From NCBI GenBank assembly GCA_030077755.1, contig JAQJZZ010000019.1, positions 260,501 through 324,500 on the forward strand: DNA of 64,000 bases, read 5' to 3'. The translations under genes and the position numbers were made by a program. This stretch comes from Filosporella fistucella. Its lineage: Eukaryota > Ascomycota > Leotiomycetes > Helotiales. Below the pieces are notes generated by a model, which saw only the letters and a program-made list of their open reading frames with translations, was not told the DNA's origin and made no database searches. Below are positions 14,881-27,400 of the stretch, in pieces (the stretch's first letter is position 1; every line of letters begins with the position of its first letter).

Positions 14881-14974
14881 TGTCAAGATGTGATGTGGAT
14901 GTTGAGATATTGTCTAGGTGTGAGGTCTGACTAAATACAAGAGCTCAGGAGGGACTGCGCAGGCACGCCTGACA
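14881..14974 (+). repeat. Right 94-bp terminal repeat
   Basis: Same length and orientation as the left copy. The termini TGTCA and TGACA are perfect inverted complements, the usual sign of an LTR. Confidence 0.7.
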
Positions 14975-16032
14975 AACACATTCAATCATCTAATGCCTCC
15001 CTAGTAAAGCCCAGACTGTCGTCTCAACATTTTTTTTTTTTAGATCTTTAGCCCAGAGTTTTGTTGCGACCGGAAACCCATCCCTCTATCAAATTGGGCA
15101 ATCTAAAGGTGAAGTTCTGGGAAGTCAACAGTCTAAGACCGCTTTCTCTCATTGAATCTTCTCCACGAATAAATAGGCTTTTCTCAGAAGACGCAACTTC
15201 GATCGCATTCTCGCTATTATCCAACGTAGCTTACATCCTTTATAAGCAATCTACATGACACCCAGAGCTGGTAGATGAGGCTCTGTAATTCGAAGACAAA
15301 GCGAATTGTGGAAGTTGATACCCCCCCTTTTTGAACTCATTGTACCTTTCATTCAGATATCTGATCTAGTCGTAGATATTTAAGTTACATACACAATGAG
15401 AGAAATCTCTAGTATAGTATATTGTACCTGAGATCTCCCTTCCCTAAAGTTCTGTACAAAAGTACCACCGAAATTCCATTCACTGGAAACAAGCATGAAC
15501 CCAACACAATACAAAAATAAAGCGGAACAATCGTGGAATCATAAATCTTGATATACATATATACATATGAACCACCTATCCACCTTACATCAACAACGCC
15601 ATGTCCAAAAATGTCCTTAACGAAAGTCGTGAAATAAAAATCTCCAATGCTCCAGTGATACAATGAGACCTGCTCGCCCCTTCCCGCCCATGAAGTCCAA
15701 TCCAAGCACGACCCGAAACGTCATACCATCATACATCATGCCACCCGATTCGAATGCGAACTCCAAAGCTGAAAAACTCCTGTAAAATTCAAAACATGAA
15801 AGAGAGGTTTTTTTTAATCACGTTCTATATACTTTTCGAGTTGCCCTTTGCTGGTAACAGAACCAACATATGAAAACCATCTCTCAAAAAGTTGATTGGC
15901 GGATAGAGCAATTGAAGTCATCCAAGCAAGTCAAGGTGTAAACTCAGGTGCAAAACAAAATGTGCCAACAAAAAGGGGACAATCGTCCCACGCAGTCTGC
16001 TTTAAATGGGACATAGAAGCCCAAATAACTCT
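14975..16032. other. Intergenic, no gene seen
   Basis: AT-rich with an 11-base T run near 15031-15041. It holds the presumed 3' UTR and terminator of the minus-strand gene that ends at 16033. Nothing else is recognisable. Confidence 0.5.
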
Positions 16033-17721
16033 CTAGACTGCTGGTGAAGAGCTCAAACTCGCGGAAGCAGTGGAGCTTTTCTTTCTACAGATCGACTTTG
16101 TGCCTGACGCAGAAGCTGGAATAGCAGAGGAAATAGCGTTCCCTAGAGCAGTGTTCGTCGAGATAGGGGAGCTGGAGAATGAGAAACTGGTGGCGGAGGA
16201 TGGAATGGTTGTTGTGAGCGTTATTGGCAAAGCGATCGTAGTTGTTGTGTTCAAAGGAGGGAGTGCTTCTGTACCATTGAATGGTCGAGGGATGGAGCCG
16301 TTGAATGCAGGTCCAGTTTCGTTGAGAGGAGGAGGACTTGTACCGTTCAATGAAAGATTTGTGCCGTTAACTGCTGGAGAGAGGGTTGTATTTAGAGCTG
16401 GCCCTGTCTCGTTCAAGGGGAATGGTGCTGGAATTGTACCATTTGCAAAAGGCGCTGTCTGATTCAAAGATGTAGGAGCCGTGCCATTGAAACCTAGACC
16501 AGTCCCATTTGTGAATGGCGCCGTGGAATTCGTCAAGATCACTGTACTATTACTTATAATCGTCGCGGTCCCATTTTGGACCCCTGGCAAGGCGGTTGTA
16601 GACCCCCCTTGCGTAAGGGTGATAGTTGAGGTGATAGTTATAGGTGGGGAGGAGACGAGGGAAGTGATGTTCTGGCCGGCGAGGGATTGCGTGATTGTTC
16701 TGGTAGACCCAGGTTGAATGAATTGGATAATGATGATATTGACTGTCACAGAAGAACTGCCTTGACCAAAACCATTTCCGAAGCCATTGCCGAAGCCATT
16801 GCCGAAGCCATTTCCGGAGTTGGAGCTGGATCCTGATGATGAGGATGAGCCGGAGTTGGAGCTGGAACCAGATGACGAGGAGGAGCCTGAACCCGAGTTG
16901 GAATTTGAGTTTGGGCCAGGTCCAGATCCATGTCCAAATGACCCTGCGTTGGTATTTGTGGTTGTGCTCAATGCAGCGCCCACAGAGATAGTTGATGAAG
17001 AGCTTGCCGTTTGCGTGATGGTGATGACGGACTGGGAGCTCCCTGAACCAACTGTGACAATATTTTGTCCTTGTGTGAGGGTGGCAAGATCTACATTGGT
17101 GCCATAAGTGATGGGTACGATGTTCTGCCCCTTACTGACCGTTGCCAAACTTGTTTCTCCGTCGACGGTGATTGTAACGATTTTTGGCCCAGGAGAAGAT
17201 GTAATTGTGCTCTCAACGGGAGATTCTTGAGTCACAGACTCTGTGACAGTGACAATCTGGGGAGTTTGAACGCCTTCGCCTGCGGACTGAATGATTGTGA
17301 CTGTCTGAGGCTGAGATTGAGTTATAGTAATCGTTTGTGGCATCTGGATGGAGCCATCGGCTGTTTGGACGACCGTGACAGTCTGCACATCCTGAGAGAA
17401 GGCAGAAGCTGAGACAGTTTCTGTAATTGTGACTGTCTGTGCTATGCCCGAGGCACATGGGGTGCAAGCAGTCGTCTCAACAGCTGGGACAGTGATGGTC
17501 GAGGTGATCTGTCTGCGAAAGAACGAACCGAGGTCCAAGCCCCTTCGTTGAATGTTGTGCTTGGAACTAAAAGCAATAAAGTTAGTCGATGCCGTGTATA
17601 GGGATATAAGGAATATGGAGAAGACTTACTCATCTCCCTGAGATGAATCAATTGGACCAGCAATGGAAGAAGAAACGAAGAGAGCGACAAGCGCTACGTG
17701 AAATGTAAGATCAGACCGCAT
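16033..17721 (-). CDS. Secreted Ser/Thr/Gly-rich cell-surface protein
   Basis: Two exons, 17721-17630 and 17566-16033, joined over a 63-nt GTAAGT...TTTTAG intron, give 541 residues. The first exon supplies a signal peptide (residues 1-22, hydrophobic core ALVALFVSSSIAG), which supports this start. A dibasic stretch (QRRG, then FFRRQ) follows and could be a Kex2-type processing site. The mature part begins with Thr/Val/Ile-rich strand-forming units (TVTITET, TVTVVQT, TITITQS) up to about residue 220. It continues with Ser-Gly-Asn low complexity and a four-fold GNGF repeat, then a tail with many N-glycosylation sequons (NGT, NET, NST). This composition is typical of fungal cell-wall or adhesin-like proteins. 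No hydrophobic C-terminal GPI signal is evident, so it may be secreted or covalently wall-linked. I do not recognise a named family. Confidence 0.75.
16767..16816 (-). repeat. 12-bp tandem repeat encoding GNGF
   Basis: About four copies of a 12-nt unit (CCGAAGCCATTG on the plus strand, with T/G variation) lie inside the cell-surface protein gene and encode repeated Gly-Asn-Gly-Phe. Such in-frame minisatellites often vary in copy number among strains. Confidence 0.8.
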
Positions 17722-19185
17722 GCTGAAAACTGGAAAAAAGGAGTGGAAGAATGTAAAGAATGTCGGTATGGAGAAAAGACAGAGTGAAGAAGCAGGCACA
17801 AGTGAAATGAATGCACAGCTGTGATGCTTTGGAAATAGAGGGCTACATCATCCCTTTATAACCGTCTGAACGTCAAGTCTCCCCTCTGATGTCGAGGCTC
17901 TGCTACGATTAACAGCTAGGGGAATATCTGATATTGATCTGACCATGGGTCTTTGAGGACCATCCTTAATGCAGCTTGACAGTACTAGCTAGAATGGACT
18001 TAGGCCATCTCAACTTTGGATCAATTCAAGGCTATGAAACAAATCATTGAGGGGATAGAGTGAGCAAGAAACATCGGACGAAGAGGCTATGCTTGCTTCA
18101 TATTGCGATAAGTGGACTTATCATGGGTAATCGGCGGATCTGATGGGGAGAGTTCGGAGCAAGGAAGCTTGGTCTTTTATGCATCGACATAATTGTGGAA
18201 TTGGAACGAAGAATACGAGGACAGACCGTACGAGACATTCGTGGAGAGCGAAGTAGTTCAGGGTAACAACATCAAACAAACTCATAAGCCGAGAGGTTTT
18301 CAATATGCAGGCGATACTTTTAGCTGAACATGATTCGATTTGAATTGACTTCAGATTCAACCAACCTTTCAAGACTTCGATTCTATCCAGCTTCCCTCTC
18401 AAAACTCCTATCACGGAGACATGTCCACAAACGAGTGACTTGTCCCGTTTCGAAACATTCAAAGAGTAACTATTCTCATCCGAACTCTGCGCATCTAATA
18501 GATTAAATGACGCCTCCCGGTGAAGATCCTCTGCTCTTTCCCCGCATCAAAAGACACACTCACTCCATTCCGCCCAAAAGAATCAAAATCAATAAAATGA
18601 AGTACCAAGAAAGGAAACAATAGTGGAGTATAATGTCTAGCAGCGCGAACCACAGCAAATCGCTTCTCCCCAGCCAAGAATTGTTTGCAACAGAGATGGG
18701 GCAGCAGGTACGATGGCACGATGGATGTATCAGATGAAATATTTACGCGAGGAGGGAGGAAGATAGGAGACGGATTGCGCAAGCGACGGAGATTTGGGGG
18801 AGGGAAATGGAGGTATAAGTGTAAGGATATGGATGGTCGGTTTTAAGTTGAGAGGGTGATAGAGAAGGAAGGGCAGGTGCGATGCGAACTCCAGCCCATA
18901 GTCTGGTTTCATCTTTCGAGTCACTCACGTGAGTGGCACGTGAGATCGATTTTTGGTATCAGGGTGAATGGCATGGCGATGGTGTGAAGAATACCTTACA
19001 TACATACAAAGTAAAGATTTGATTAGAAGTATTGCTCAATTGAACCCTCTTGTGTGAATTATCAGACATCATCTTCATTATTAGCGTACAATATTACCCC
19101 CCTCCCTCGGGTCCTCTCAATCTCAAATCCTGCCTGAAAGGGGAGCTTCAAACCACTACTGCCCCTTCCATTTTTTACACATTCC
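17722..19185. other. Intergenic: promoter of the surface-protein gene
   Basis: About 1.46 kb between the start of the surface-protein gene and the 3' end of the amino-acid transporter. Minus-strand frames at 18121-18462 and 18495-18782 lack family features and are not called. The only structured site is the CACGTG palindrome at 18922-18942. Confidence 0.5.
18922..18942. promoter_or_regulatory. Double CACGTG (E-box) with 14-bp palindrome
   Basis: CACTCACGTGAGTG (18922-18935) is a perfect 14-bp palindrome centred on CACGTG. A second CACGTG follows at 18937-18942. CACGTG is the core site of bHLH and bHLH-Zip factors. The pair lies about 1.2 kb upstream of the surface-protein start and about 240 bp past the transporter stop, so the target gene is uncertain. 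Confidence 0.5.
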
Positions 19186-21088
19186 CTACGCAGGACTAGC
19201 ACATCCAAAGCTCGTAGCCACACTTGCTCCATCGAAAGCTGATATCAAACCCAGACAACTGGAATAAATACCCAATGCAGCGGTACAAAGCGCTCCAAGG
19301 AAGTATATGAAATTGAAAGTGTTCACCGCCCATCTAACCTTGAAACCTCTGATCCATCTCTTAACTCCGGTATCGCGGAAAGAGTATTGCTTTGTGATAG
19401 GATCAAACGATTCTTCTGGAACCATGGCATCCTTCTGGATTTGAAAGCCAACTGCGAGGATAGCGGGGAAGGTATATGTGAATTGCAGAATGCAGACTGC
19501 GCCGACCAGACCAGAGATATACGAGAATTGAGGAATAGCAGCGCAGACTACGAAAGCAATGCCCCAATACGCAGGAACCATGGCCACCCAGAGCATCTTG
19601 CCAGATTTGGTAGTAAGTGGTGGTGCGTGGAGAAGTTCTTGGAACACTTCAACGTATGCGACCTTGATACCAATGTTGCCATATAGACATGCTGCAATCA
19701 AACCAGTGACGAGGTTCATAATATTTGTCGCTGTTTGCCAGCGATATGGCGAAAGACCTTGCATGACGGGGTTGTAGGCGTATTGCCCTTGGTAGGAGTA
19801 GACAAACAGACCGAAGAAAAGGTAGACGACATAAATGAAGATATCTGCGCAGAGAATGCCTTTCCAGAAATCCCAGGGGTGGCGCATCTCAGCAAGGAAG
19901 GAGATAAAAAGCATAGCACCTCCATATGAATAAACTGCTTGATTCAGTCCATTCAGAGAGCCAACAAATCCAGATCCGCCTGAAGCCGCACCTGCAGGTG
20001 GGGTACCTGCATACCTATGAATTGGACCGGGTCCGAATGCATCACCAAAAGAAGCTTGTGTTGCCTTGAAGTTGGGCGGACTGTTGGCTGCTACACCCAT
20101 AGAAATAAACAAGATGAGCAAGTTGATCCATACGGCGAAATTGGCCAGCCAACTGAATCGTTGTAGTGTTCTGATCTGTCCTACAATCATGCCTGCCGCC
20201 ATGAAGATGATGAGGCACACAATAAAACAGAGATAACCGGTCCCTGAAGACCCTCTTGCAATTTGGGCGATTGATTGGCCATTTGACAGAATGAGAATGG
20301 ATACTGTGAAGAGGAGTTGGATAGCTTGCAGGATATTGACACTGTGACGGGCGATGCGGCCATAAACACGGAAGAAGGCATCGGCGTAGGATTTCATGGG
20401 GTATTTGTCAGAGTCGAGGTACATATATACTTTCCACAATTGGAATCCAGAACTGGGCTTTTGTCAGATGGATGTGGGGAAGTTGGACTTCTTACACTTA
20501 CTACATGGCAAATCCGCCAAAGACCGTGTAGAGGGCTACACCTGGACCATAACCCATTTGTGCAAAGGCCCATCTATAAATTATTAGAAAAATTCAAGGA
20601 ACATCTTCGGAGACGTACGGTACAGAGAATGGACCCAGGATATCGGTGGTTATCAGGTAGAAAACACTGCTCCATCCAGCTGTGCGTACAGCACGCGAGG
20701 CATTCTTCCACTCAGCGTCACTGACATTTCCAAGAGGTCGTCTTGGAGCTACCGACTTCTCATTCCCAAAGCCATCTTTCTCTCCCGGAGAACCATGGTC
20801 TCCTGGCGAGTCAATGCCGGGCGATGCTTGCACAGGATGTCCTTTTGAGAATCGGTTCTTGATAACGCTTGTAAAAGTCTTTGGTCCGGCAATAGATTTA
20901 TATTGCTCATTGGCAGCCTTTTCTTCAGCGCGAGTGATGGCAGCATAGTACATATACTCTTCGAATTTGACGCTTGGATCGTGAGCCAAGTGCAGCAATT
21001 GTGTTTCGACGGGTTCATTGCTTCCAAGTGCGGGGTGGGCAGGGTCACGAGGATCGTTTCCCTCAAGTGCAAGACCAGCGTTGTTCAT
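19186..21088 (-). CDS. Neutral amino-acid transporter (AAAP, Mtr-like)
   Basis: Three exons, 21088-20619, 20573-20502 and 20452-19186, give 602 residues in phase. The donors GTACGT and GTAAGT restore the family sequence ...FSVPWAFAQMGYGPGV...GGFAMYSGFQLWKVY. This is a member of the amino acid/auxin permease family (Aa_trans), related to the fungal neutral and aromatic amino-acid permease Mtr, and is expected in the plasma membrane as a proton symporter. From about residue 150 on there are roughly eleven hydrophobic segments, including ILQAIQLLFTVSILIL and YLCFIVCLIIFMAAGMIVG. The first ~150 residues are hydrophilic, with charged Pro/Gly-rich sequence between residues 70 and 130. The first in-frame ATG after a likely splice-like CCCCAG was chosen. 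An upstream ATG at 21139 would add 17 residues. Confidence 0.88.
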
Positions 21089-24000
21089 GGTGACGTCGTG
21101 TATTCGAAACCTGGGGTGGTAAAACTTGAGATGCAGCAAGCAAAAAGGAAGACTAAACAGGTGGGAGATGGAGGAGGATATATATGAGTGTCATGACAAT
21201 AGGTACGGAGGAACTGGGGAATTTACCACAATGGTGGGAGCTTTGGTCGCAGCCATGTCCCAAACTGGGAGCTCCAGTCGAGGAGGGAGGAGATATGAAA
21301 ATTGGCATCATTGATTGGATGTTCGGGCAGAGAAATGAAGCCGATTGAACTAAATGTCTAGTTTGGCTTTTAGTCTATGTGGATCTGGTACACAACAAGG
21401 GACGCCACTGCTCTCAGCGGCTGCCGGTGATTTTTCAAACGACATCTGATTGAACAATTGACGGACAAGCAATGGTAAGTGGGATTAAGAGGGAAGCTAG
21501 GTATAAGCACCTTCTTATTAGAGATTACTGTCAATTTGACATCTTCCATTTGATCCTCGGGTCTCGGCTCGAGAATAATTCACACCTCGTCGTCGCTCAC
21601 AAGGCCTTACCAATTATTCGCTCCAGCTTGCATTCTCACGCGATGTGCTGCAAGGCCGTGGAAAAGGCCCCTCTGTGGCTCCAGCCAAAAAGCTTGTTCC
21701 GACTTCCGATCGGTGAGGCCGAACGAATGTAGTAAGGTAACACGGAGGATACTTCTAGGTGAGAGCTTAGGTCGAGGCTTTACCTGCTTATTTGCGGTTG
21801 TCGGATTCAGAGTGGAGAGGAGGCGTGGAGGAAACCCACGACACAGTATGGGCTGGAAAGCTGGCGCCCACTTCAGAAGAATTGCCTTCCTTTCTTGGCA
21901 CAAGCCTTCCATGATGTATAACGAGCCGTGTTCTGCGTTATTATTATCATTACCAATACCAATACGTTTGTCTCGTCGTTAGAAATCCAAGGGTGTGGAT
22001 GGCCGTGATATCCGTAGAAGTGGTGGTCATCGGCACTTTGTATTGTAGATAGGAGCTGCAGTCGAGATAGGCTGGCTAGAGATGATGATATCACCAGACA
22101 TTAAGATGTGGAGTGTACCTTAAGTTTATGCGTGGCGATTGATTATCAAAGGGTGAATAATCGCCTGTTGGCAGATTAGTATGTAGGTCTGAGATGCTGG
22201 AATCGGTCTTTCTCAGGTGATAATTCGGATGTTTCCAGGTGGAGGAATTTGTTTTCGAATCCAGAACCTCTGATATGGGTTGAACGAAGACGTTCTAGCC
22301 TCCTCTTACTGAGGTCAAAAGTGTGGGCGCGAGATTGTAAGGATATCGAAGGAATTGCTATTTGGGTGTTGTACCCCAGTCTCTGATATCAACTTCATCA
22401 TCAGAAATAACTCGAGCTATGGTGTAGAATTGCAAAGACAACATCTACTTAGCTGATGCACGCTTAGGAATTCCAGCAACGTCGTAACGAGGAGCAAATC
22501 ATCGCAGACAGAAACCCATATGCCGGGATTTAGGACATGAGCTATTCAATGTACTCCAGGCTTGGCATTGCAAATCTTTCCTAGGGTTTGATTCTGGCAA
22601 TAAGCGTACGGTCAATTCCATTCTGGTTTTGAGTGCTGACTGTCATGTGCTTGTTGATCACGGGATATTACTTGTGCGACACATTCAGTATCAATACTGG
22701 TGTGGATATATATGCGCAAAATCTCTTTTTAAGCTAACACGATACGGGGGCAAGAGGATCAATTTGCATTATGGAGGAGAAGAACGAGTGTGGTGAGAAG
22801 ATGAGCTAAATCACGTGTGCTATGTAATCATCTATGGATGTTGGGTTATAACCTCATCATCTTTCCATTTCTTCTGCAGTCACTAGAGTTCCATATGGGG
22901 TTTCAACATCAGTATCTTCCATGGTGTGACAGGAGATTCAAATTTGGACATTATCACTAGACTACACGTTGGTTTCGACGATAGTAAATGTCTCGAAGCG
23001 GACATGGTTTCGCAGTTAACGCAAAACTTCAATTCCCTCTATCTGCATCCACAAAACGAGCTCATAAGTGTAAGACTTCTTGGACAATTGGAAATCATGT
23101 CAACATCATGTCAGCTTGCCCTTGGCAGGCTTCTCAAAATACCCTCTTATCCTCACTTCGCATTCTTTCCGGCAGGTGATGATATTCCATGCCGTGAGAA
23201 TGTGTGGCACAGCAACAGGCTGACCACCCAAAATTTATCAGCCTTTCAATATATTTTCGTCAGCGTGTAACGCAAGAAGTGCCGAACAAAAGTACCTCGA
23301 AAGTACACGATACATTGTGTCATTTACTATCGATGTGATTTACCCACCATTCATCAGTTATCAGCTAATACCAATCTCTCAATTGAACCCCAACAGGTTT
23401 GATGCATGTCCAACATCGTTGACAGAAGGCTGAATGAGGCTTTGCAATTATCCAGAATGACATACATGCCGTCTGCAAACGCGTTCCGAGTTGGTGGTAC
23501 TCGTGGTACGTGTTGTAGTGGAGATAGTCGTCGCGTGCTCTGCTTCCCAAAGTCTCATAGCTTCTTGTCGGAAGAGCTTGAAATTAAACACTCCACCTGA
23601 CAGCTCTTGGCCCATCTGCTCCGAAATGATACACACGAAATAAATTGTATGGCATCAGTGGCTGCGCTTGTAATGTCCTGTGCTAAATATCGTAACGAAG
23701 AAGGCATAGACGTTTCAGAAACAGATAATCGAAATCTTTAGATCGCGATCTTGTCATCTTCGGAAGTGTTTCACAACAAACGACGCTCAGACTTCAAGGC
23801 TGAAGCTGGGGAAGCTCAGCAGTCGACTTTCACGATAAATTGTGTTGGGCTGTAGGACACTATAGCGACTGTTGAATAATCTAATATATATCAGCAATCT
23901 GCTTGAGTTCCTTTCTCTCTATTTCTCAACATCAGGTCTGGCCACGCCCACATGTCTCTCTGCCAAGCCGAGCTGCCATGTTTTATCCCTATCAAGATGA

Positions 24001-24437
24001 GCCGTCCGCATTGAGAGAGAAAAAGATAGGCGGTGTCCATCCCAAACTTGAATCGACATTCTCTTGCAGGGATTGAACACCACGCGAAATTTGAAGCTAT
24101 TGATAAGTTCGCATGGCGGGCTATGATTGGTACTTCTTACAGGAACAGTACATACAAACGGTTGCGGCGTACCTCAAATCAAGGATGTTGATTACGGTGC
24201 TGTGGGCGGTGGTTGTTTTGGCTGCAAAGCCTAATCTATCAGCCAATCTATTTCTGCAACAGTGGGACAAAGTCAAATAGGTAAACATGGCATCGCCCAG
24301 AGCGCACCCGGTCTGGTCAAACGGTTTCTGCAACTCATTACTCGACCTCCCTCAGAGTGTGCGACCGACTGAACGTCGCTGTCTCCATCGTCTTCGCACA
24401 TTTTGTTGAAAGGACAATTTGTGCACCCACTGGTACG
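21089..24437. other. 3.3-kb intergenic between divergent genes
   Basis: It separates the minus-strand transporter from the plus-strand 1132-residue gene, so it must carry both promoters. Short frames on both strands (for example plus 22926-23270) have no recognisable domains. TA-rich patches occur near 22680-22730 and 23870-23900. Nothing else is supported. Confidence 0.5.
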
Positions 24438-27400
24438 ATGGGTTATCAGGCTTTGGACCAGCAAGATGGCGGAAACCAGTCTGATTCGCATTCGACACCA
24501 TCCCCGAATCCCCAGCAACAGCTCGCTTCTCACCTGTTGACGCCACCGCTTTCTGCATCTCTATTTTGGGACCATCACAATACGAGCAAAAACTCCAGCA
24601 CGAGCCAGGACAAAAACATTTACGCAGATCTCAATACAAACTCGCAAAACTCTGGTTTCGACCACATTATCAAGTCAATTGTCCCTAACACAAGAACAAT
24701 TAAAATCCCGCGATATGATATGGTAGAGAACGACGACTTTGCGGCCGGTGCGAGATCCTCAACTTCTCCTGCAAGCGAAACATCTGTCCCTATTCATCGA
24801 CCACGGCCACGGCCTCAACGCCGCACCAGTCCAGCCACAGCTGCTGAATCAACAATCTCAAAACGATCAGATCCGCCCGAACCTGTCATCCGAACTGCTT
24901 CGGGGCGCAGTGTAGCCTTGCGACATCCAACACCCGACCTTCAAATCCTCCAGGGAGCGTACATAGGGAATATTCAGCATCTGGAGAAGACTGCAGAGCG
25001 ATTGAGTATGACTTCGTCGATTGATGATGCTATAAAGGAACTTCACGACGAACAGAAACGCTCCGACAGCCGCCGCTCGTCTCTTCTGTCATCCCATGGT
25101 GTACCCGGAATTTCAAGACAAGTCTCGGCCTCGTCTATTGTGGAAGTAAATTCAACTGCACGTTCAGGTGGCTACTCACCAGCAGGTTTCATGATGTCTC
25201 CAAAAGGATCTTTTAGCACTGCAGGTGGTCGAGGGCGTTCAGCATCGAAGAGCTCAAGATATGGCTCACGTCCAGAACCCGAGTTAGAAGGCAGGCCCCT
25301 CGAATCGTTTGTCAACATGTCTTTACCTTCAATACCTCCGTCGTCCCCTATCCTCTCTCGAAGTGCCTCGATCGCTGAGCAAGATGAGAACTCCGCAACA
25401 ATGACGTTGCCTGCTGCAGAGATTTCAGAGGATGCGAAAGAGATACAGCAGAAAGGGGGTGAGGATGAGGGTCGCCCATCAACCTCGGCATCAGTCAATA
25501 CATTCGAGCAGGAAAAGATGTTCGCGGATTTCGATGGGATACACGCGGATCCTCAGAGGAAAGTGTCTGAGGAGGGGCAGAGAATGGCTTCAGGCAATGG
25601 GTCGATTTATTCCGACAATTCACAACGGCGAATATCGTCAGGGGAAACTTTGCAGATGCGAGCACCATCAGGAGATGATTCACAACGGCGATTGTCTTCG
25701 GGGAACAGACTGTCCATGGCTAGACCACAATCATATGCTGACCCAACTACTGGACAGCAGATGGTCTATTATCCGGCACCTGTCCCCATGATGCTGAACT
25801 TACCCCAGAAGCTGTCCAAACAGCCGTCGGCGCAAGCAAGGAATAAGAGGAGGTCCCAAGTTTTGAGTGGAATTCCTGCTGCAGCTCGACAGTCGGCAAT
25901 TTGGTTGCCAGACGTCCTTGAGAATGAAGAAGACCAAAACACTCCAGGGGAAGATCCGACCCAGCAACAAGAATACATACCACAACATCAACGGGCTAGT
26001 ATGGGAGGGAGACGCCTCACTCAGGATTTATCACATCTGCCAGCCCAACTTCGAGCCAGTACCTACTTCGATATACCAAGTACAAATCAAGTTGTAGAAC
26101 TGAAGGAGCAATCTGCCGTAGCTACCTTGGATAGTATTCTGGATGCCTCAGCACACGCACCAGTGACTGCTTTCACGGACCACGCTTTTGCAGGGCATCT
26201 GGGTGCAGAAGTATACGGGAAGGCTCACGTTCGAAATAGCAAAAGTTCTACTCAATTGCTTGAGCCACAACACAAGAAGCGTACCAGTTCGTTTGGCAAT
26301 ATCCTTCTACGCGGTCGGCGGGCAAGTAGCAGTGATTTGCTAGAAACGGAGAAAAGACGATCAACAATGTCTGGTCTTGTGGAGAGCAAAATACGAACGC
26401 CTCTTGATGACGATGACGATGACAATGTTAAAGATACCACACCTCTGCAACAATCTGAGTCGGGCGGTCTCCATTCAAGAGTGGCAAGTTTACACACCGG
26501 AGGGACTGCAATCATGGATGATGATGAGGAGTCAGACGAAGGGCAGCGGGACGATGAGATTTACCACGGACCGCCCACGACCTTACTCGCTGAATTGCAA
26601 CTTCGTAAACAGCAGCAGAAACACCGCACACGTCCGTTGGTGAGAGCTTTCCCCAACGGCATGCATTCCACACTTTTGGAAATGGATGCCGTGGCACAAG
26701 TTGAGCAGAAATCAAGAAAGAAAAAGAGAACTGTATTGGCTTGGGAGGATCCTAATATGGTTGCGCAAGATGATGAGATGGAGGAAGATGAAGATGTCCC
26801 GTTGGGTATGCTGTACGCGAAGAAGCAGATTCGTGATCCAACCCGACCTATGGGACTAATGGAGCGTCGTGATATGGAAGATAATGAACCTCTTTCTCAA
26901 AGACGAAACCGACTGCAAGGAAAGCCTATCAACCCACCTCGTGCCTCGACTATGATGCATATTTCTGCACCTCAGCTACCCGGGGAGGATGAAGGAGAAA
27001 CATTGGCAGAACGTACTCGTCGCATTAAAGAGGCTGGAGGAACTGTCACTGGTTTACCAAGTGCAAGGCCTGTGAGCGGCGATTTTGCAACCGAAATGAT
27101 GAGTCAATTCGGAGGTGACCTACTAAACACCAAAGATGTAAAGGGCAAGGGCAAGGAGGTTTCGACGTCTCCTTCCCCAGAAGAGGAAGAGACTCTTGGC
27201 CAACGCCGAAAACGTCTTCAGGCAGAGCGAGAAGCCCGAGCCAAAGAAGTCGGGAATGTGGATGAAGCACAGCGACCTGCAATTGCCACGCGACGCAGTA
27301 TGGCAGATCTTCTTTCCGCACATCCTTCCGCAGGTGCTGATCGCGTGGTCTCGTATCAAAAACCAGTTGGTGGTTTACTCGGTCTTCATGAGCAAAAGAG

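Larger units (their letters stand above)
14407..14974 (+). mobile_element. TRIM-like element or solo-LTR pair (568 bp)
   Basis: Two 94-bp direct repeats, 14407-14500 and 14881-14974, bracket 380 bp. By hand count 71 of 94 positions agree and no gap is needed. The right copy starts TGTCA and ends TGACA, the short inverted termini expected of an LTR; the left copy starts TGACA and ends TAACA. The internal part has no coding frame. Size and layout fit a terminal-repeat retrotransposon in miniature, which moves only with enzymes supplied in trans. I see no clear tRNA primer-binding site after the left repeat, and the flanking pentamers (CAAGC and AACAC) do not match. Two independent solo LTRs or an old, decayed element are therefore also possible. 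Several differences are G-to-A or C-to-T. Confidence 0.5.

Noticed and set aside
16070..17412. Long plus-strand frames opposite the surface-protein gene
   Set aside because: They mirror the repetitive Ser/Thr/Gly codons of the minus-strand gene. The minus frame has a signal peptide and clean splice sites.
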